From positions 1 to 5,503 of the forward strand of contig JAUWMS010000228.1 of the NCBI GenBank assembly GCA_030613045.1: 5,503 bases of DNA, given 5' to 3'. Each line of letters starts with the position of its first letter. Position 1 is the stretch's first letter. Under the pieces are notes generated by a model that made no database searches, was not told where the DNA came from, and was given only the letters and a program-made list of their open reading frames with translations. Source of the stretch: Candidatus Latescibacterota bacterium (lineage in GTDB: Bacteria > Latescibacterota > 4484-107). Of this stretch, positions 2,949 to 5,503 are shown in pieces. The position numbers and the translations under genes are program-made.

Positions 2949-5503
2949 ATGATCGTGAAGATAGACATTAGTCCCACCTGCAACATCCCGTCCTTCGGAG
3001 CGCTGACGTGGTTCGCGGACGGGAAGATCCCCGTTGGCGACGTCGTGCTGGCGGAGATTCCCTTTGCCGTGCGGGAGTCCATCCTCCTCACGCACGGGTA
3101 TGTCGAGGACGGGAAGTCGGGATTTTTTCCCGGGCTTCCCCAAGAGGTGACCGTGAAGGTGGGTGGGAAGGCGAAATACCTGGCTTTCCTCCACACGGCG
3201 CTGTTCCAGCAAAACGCCTTCCGATGGGAGAACAAGGAGGCCATCGCCGGGGAGTACCGGGTGCGCTATGACGACGGCACAACGGAGCGACTGCCCGTCA
3301 CGCTGGGGGGCAACATTCGCAATCACGGGAGCAGTCCCGCGGAGGCGCTTGTGTTCGAGCGCCCGGCGCTGGTATCGGATCACCAGACAGTGCTGTCCGC
3401 GTGCTGCTGGGAGAACCCCCATCCGGACAAGCTCATTCGGTCCATCGAGGTGATCTTCATCGAGGACACGACCACGAGCATCGCGCTTTTCGCCATCTCC
3501 GCGTTGGCGGACAGGCCCTGGGACAGCGGGATATTTCGATCCGCCTCGGAGGTCCAGGTCGCGGCGAGACGGGGCCGAATCACGAACTGGCGGCGCCAGG
3601 CGAAGCGGGAGATCGCGCTCATTTTAACCGAAAAGACCCGACCCGTGGTACTGGAGAACCTGCCGGTCAATGCGTCCATCCTGAAGGTCGAAGACGACGG
3701 GGAGTTTCTGAAGGCCATTGACCTGGCGCGGCCCGAGCTGTCGCGGGTCAAAGAGGCCCATGATCGCGGTGATCTGAAAGAGGCTATGGCCGAACTCGTC
3801 CGACACTGGCGGGGACGCATGGAATGGTTCAAGGAGGTTATGCAGGAGGAGGAGCCGGAACCCGATAGTGAACCTGCCGAGGCCGACGATTTATGTGAGA
3901 ACCGATTCAACCTCAGCGGCTGGACGTACGATTACGGAGACCGGGAGATTGACTTCTACGCCGTGCCCAGGGATCTGAAACCCGATCCGCACTGGTACTT
4001 CACCCACTACCTCCATTACGTAGGCAGATCCCTGGCCAAGGCATACCGGGCAACAGGGGATGAGAAGTACGCCCGGCGACTTTTCGATTACATCGGGGAC
4101 GTGATTCGCAAGTGCCCGGCGGAGGACGCAGACGGAGTCGGGGATAACGACTACTTCCTTCCGGCGGCGGATGCGGACGGCGATGGTTGGCCGGACCGGC
4201 CGGGACAGGCGCAGGCCTGGGACGTGGGTACCAGCGCCTGCCAGTTGTATCTCTGGATGAGATATCTGATCCCATGCGTGGACTCACCGGCCCTGACCGA
4301 CGACTTCCTCACGAGCTTCTTCAGATCGGCGCTCGAGCACATCAGGCATGTCTTCACGCAGGCCGCGGCCGCGTCGGAGATCCGCAGCAACCATTCGACG
4401 TTCCTGGCGTGCAAACTCGTCGAATGGGGGGTGTGTTTCCCCGAGTTCCGGTGCGCGAACGAGTGGACGCGCCCCGGGGTGCGCATGCTCCAGGCGATGT
4501 TCGGGCCGTACTGGAAGGGGGGCATGGTCTATCCCGATGGCTCCACGTACGAGTCGCACACGGGAGGCTACGGGACGGGGCTGATACGCACCTTGAGCGA
4601 CCCGATCCGTCAGCTCCGGATGGGTCCCGGCGAGGCGCCGAAGCCGCTGATTGAAGCCCTGGAGACGATGTACGAGTGGCTCCTGTACATCACCACGCCG
4701 CTCGGGTACGCCTCGTCCATCAGCATGGTGCATCACGACCATTACGGATTCGACGTGGAAAAGGTGGGCCGTGACGCTTGGGAGGAGACGGGACGAGAGG
4801 ACTTCCTCTTCATAGGCGCGAAGGGGAACGAGGGAACCCGTCCGGCCAGCACGTCCTATCCCTTTACCTCCCGGATGCCGTGCTACGGAGGGGTGTACGC
4901 GATGCGGAGCGGCTGGGATAGAGAGTCCCTGTACCTGTGCGCCAAGATGGGCCCGATGCACTACCGGCATTGCGCCAATCAGGGCCACTTCGTGGTGGAT
5001 GCGTACGGCACGGAACTAATCATCGGGCCTGGGTACGCCCATGAAGGCAGCGAGTTTGAGGCATACACGGACAAGTATATGTGCGGCGATGGGATGTCGT
5101 ATAACACCATCTCCGTGGACGGTACCGGTCAGAAGCAGGGGAACCGGGAGCTTTATGCCTTGAAGCAGTTGGACAACACCTGGCTGACGAATCCCCTCTT
5201 CGACTTTCTGGAGGGGAATTACGACTTCGCTTCTCAGGGGATTGGTGTGACCCACACGAGGTCCATTCTTTTCATCAAGGACGAGTACTGGCTGGTGCTG
5301 GACCGGCTAACCGGGGGAGAGGGCACGACCGGGCATCACTTCAGGATGAAGGTTCAATTGGACAAGGACCTGGAGGCCGCCTGCGAGGGGAACGAGCTTC
5401 GGGCTCGGAGCCCTTCTACCGGCGCGTCTCTTCATATTCATCAACTAACCGGGGGAGTTGATCTCCGTATTGCGAAGGGAGAGAAACACCCCAGGATCGA
5501 GGG
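2949..5503 (+). CDS. Large heparinase II/III-like multidomain protein, 5' part (C-terminus outside window)
   Basis: The frame stays open for 851 codons to the right edge, so the gene is truncated by the window. Domains: (1) beta-rich N-terminus, about 1-185, with YRVRYDDGTTERLPV (103-117) and WENPHPDK (154-161), resembling galactose-binding-type modules in planctomycete-like carbohydrate enzymes; (2) a helical stretch and acidic linker (298-314, Glu/Asp/Pro-rich); (3) an alpha/alpha toroid, about 345-610, with FTHYLHYVGRSLAKAY (351-366), a DADGDGWPD loop (408-416), IRSNHSTFL with N481-H482, and TYESHTGGYG with Y534 and Y541; (4) a heparinase II/III beta-sandwich (PF07940-like) from about 640, with SGWDRESLYLCAKMGP, NQGHFVVDAYG (677-687) and SYNTISVDG (717-725). 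Such proteins are usually polysaccharide lyases cleaving uronate glycosides. Asn-His and Tyr positions are kept, but the expected metal-site residues are not (C675, G693, Y718). No signal peptide is seen, which is unusual for the family. Lyase activity is uncertain. Confidence 0.85.
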   Translation, partial: MIVKIDISPTCNIPSFGALTWFADGKIPVGDVVLAEIPFAVRESILLTHGYVEDGKSGFFPGLPQEVTVKVGGKAKYLAFLHTALFQQNAFRWENKEAIAGEYRVRYDDGTTERLPVTLGGNIRNHGSSPAEALVFERPALVSDHQTVLSACCWENPHPDKLIRSIEVIFIEDTTTSIALFAISALADRPWDSGIFRSASEVQVAARRGRITNWRRQAKREIALILTEKTRPVVLENLPVNASILKVEDDGEFLKAIDLARPELSRVKEAHDRGDLKEAMAELVRHWRGRMEWFKEVMQEEEPEPDSEPAEADDLCENRFNLSGWTYDYGDREIDFYAVPRDLKPDPHWYFTHYLHYVGRSLAKAYRATGDEKYARRLFDYIGDVIRKCPAEDADGVGDNDYFLPAADADGDGWPDRPGQAQAWDVGTSACQLYLWMRYLIPCVDSPALTDDFLTSFFRSALEHIRHVFTQAAAASEIRSNHSTFLACKLVEWGVCFPEFRCANEWTRPGVRMLQAMFGPYWKGGMVYPDGSTYESHTGGYGTGLIRTLSDPIRQLRMGPGEAPKPLIEALETMYEWLLYITTPLGYASSISMVHHDHYGFDVEKVGRDAWEETGREDFLFIGAKGNEGTRPASTSYPFTSRMPCYGGVYAMRSGWDRESLYLCAKMGPMHYRHCANQGHFVVDAYGTELIIGPGYAHEGSEFEAYTDKYMCGDGMSYNTISVDGTGQKQGNRELYALKQLDNTWLTNPLFDFLEGNYDFASQGIGVTHTRSILFIKDEYWLVLDRLTGGEGTTGHHFRMKVQLDKDLEAACEGNELRARSPSTGASLHIHQLTGGVDLRIAKGEKHPRIE

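Noticed and set aside
2802..3422. 206-codon - strand frame across the palindrome region and start of the large gene
   Set aside because: It covers a non-coding palindrome cluster and the well-supported N-terminal domain of the + strand gene, with no domain signature of its own.
4284..4988. 234-codon - strand frame and a 155-codon + frame at 4187-4654
   Set aside because: Both sit wholly within the continuous heparinase-like frame, whose family motifs cover this stretch. They are composition-driven open frames.

Overview
The window is about 5.5 kb of GC-rich bacterial DNA, with every supported gene on the + strand. It reads as part of a carbohydrate or organic-acid catabolic neighbourhood. 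The gene order is: the 3' part of a URO-D/methyltransferase-superfamily gene, an aldo/keto-reductase-like TIM-barrel gene translationally coupled to it, a D-2-hydroxyacid dehydrogenase-like gene, a 238-bp non-coding gap full of small palindromes, and the 5' part of a very large heparinase II/III-like protein that runs off the right edge. This mix of families is common in environmental Planctomycetes, Poribacteria, Latescibacteria, Hydrogenedentes and similar uncultured lineages. That is an inference from gene content; nothing in the window (no rRNA, no marker gene) fixes the taxon.

Layout. 1-662: URO-D-like, N-terminus outside the window. 659-1543: AKR-like, joined by an ATGA stop/start overlap. 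1544-1672: a 129-bp gap with tiny ORFs, the last of which overlaps the next start by TTGA. 1673-2710: hydroxyacid dehydrogenase-like, best started at a TTG behind a strong Shine-Dalgarno sequence. 2711-2948: a REP/BIME-like palindrome cluster with mutually exclusive stems, then a possible leader with a TTGACA box. 2949-5503: at least 851 codons with an N-terminal beta-rich domain, an acidic linker, an alpha/alpha-toroid and a heparinase II/III-type beta-sandwich, with no visible signal peptide.

How they might work together. A lyase-like toroid protein, a hydroxyacid dehydrogenase, an AKR-like barrel and a URO-D-like protein could process a sugar acid or a methylated/etherified organic compound, but no substrate can be read from the sequence. 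The most interesting pattern is that several proteins keep the fold but lack textbook active-site residues. The dehydrogenase has TPG where TPH is usual, a displaced Glu and an altered glycine motif. The heparinase-like protein lacks the residues expected at the metal site while keeping an Asn-His and a downstream Tyr. The URO-D protein lacks the HxC zinc motif, and the AKR-like protein shows no obvious AKR tetrad. Either these are divergent subfamilies with other chemistry, or the locus carries a set of repurposed enzyme folds. Hand-sampled lines also suggest genes 1-2 are less GC-rich than genes 3-4.
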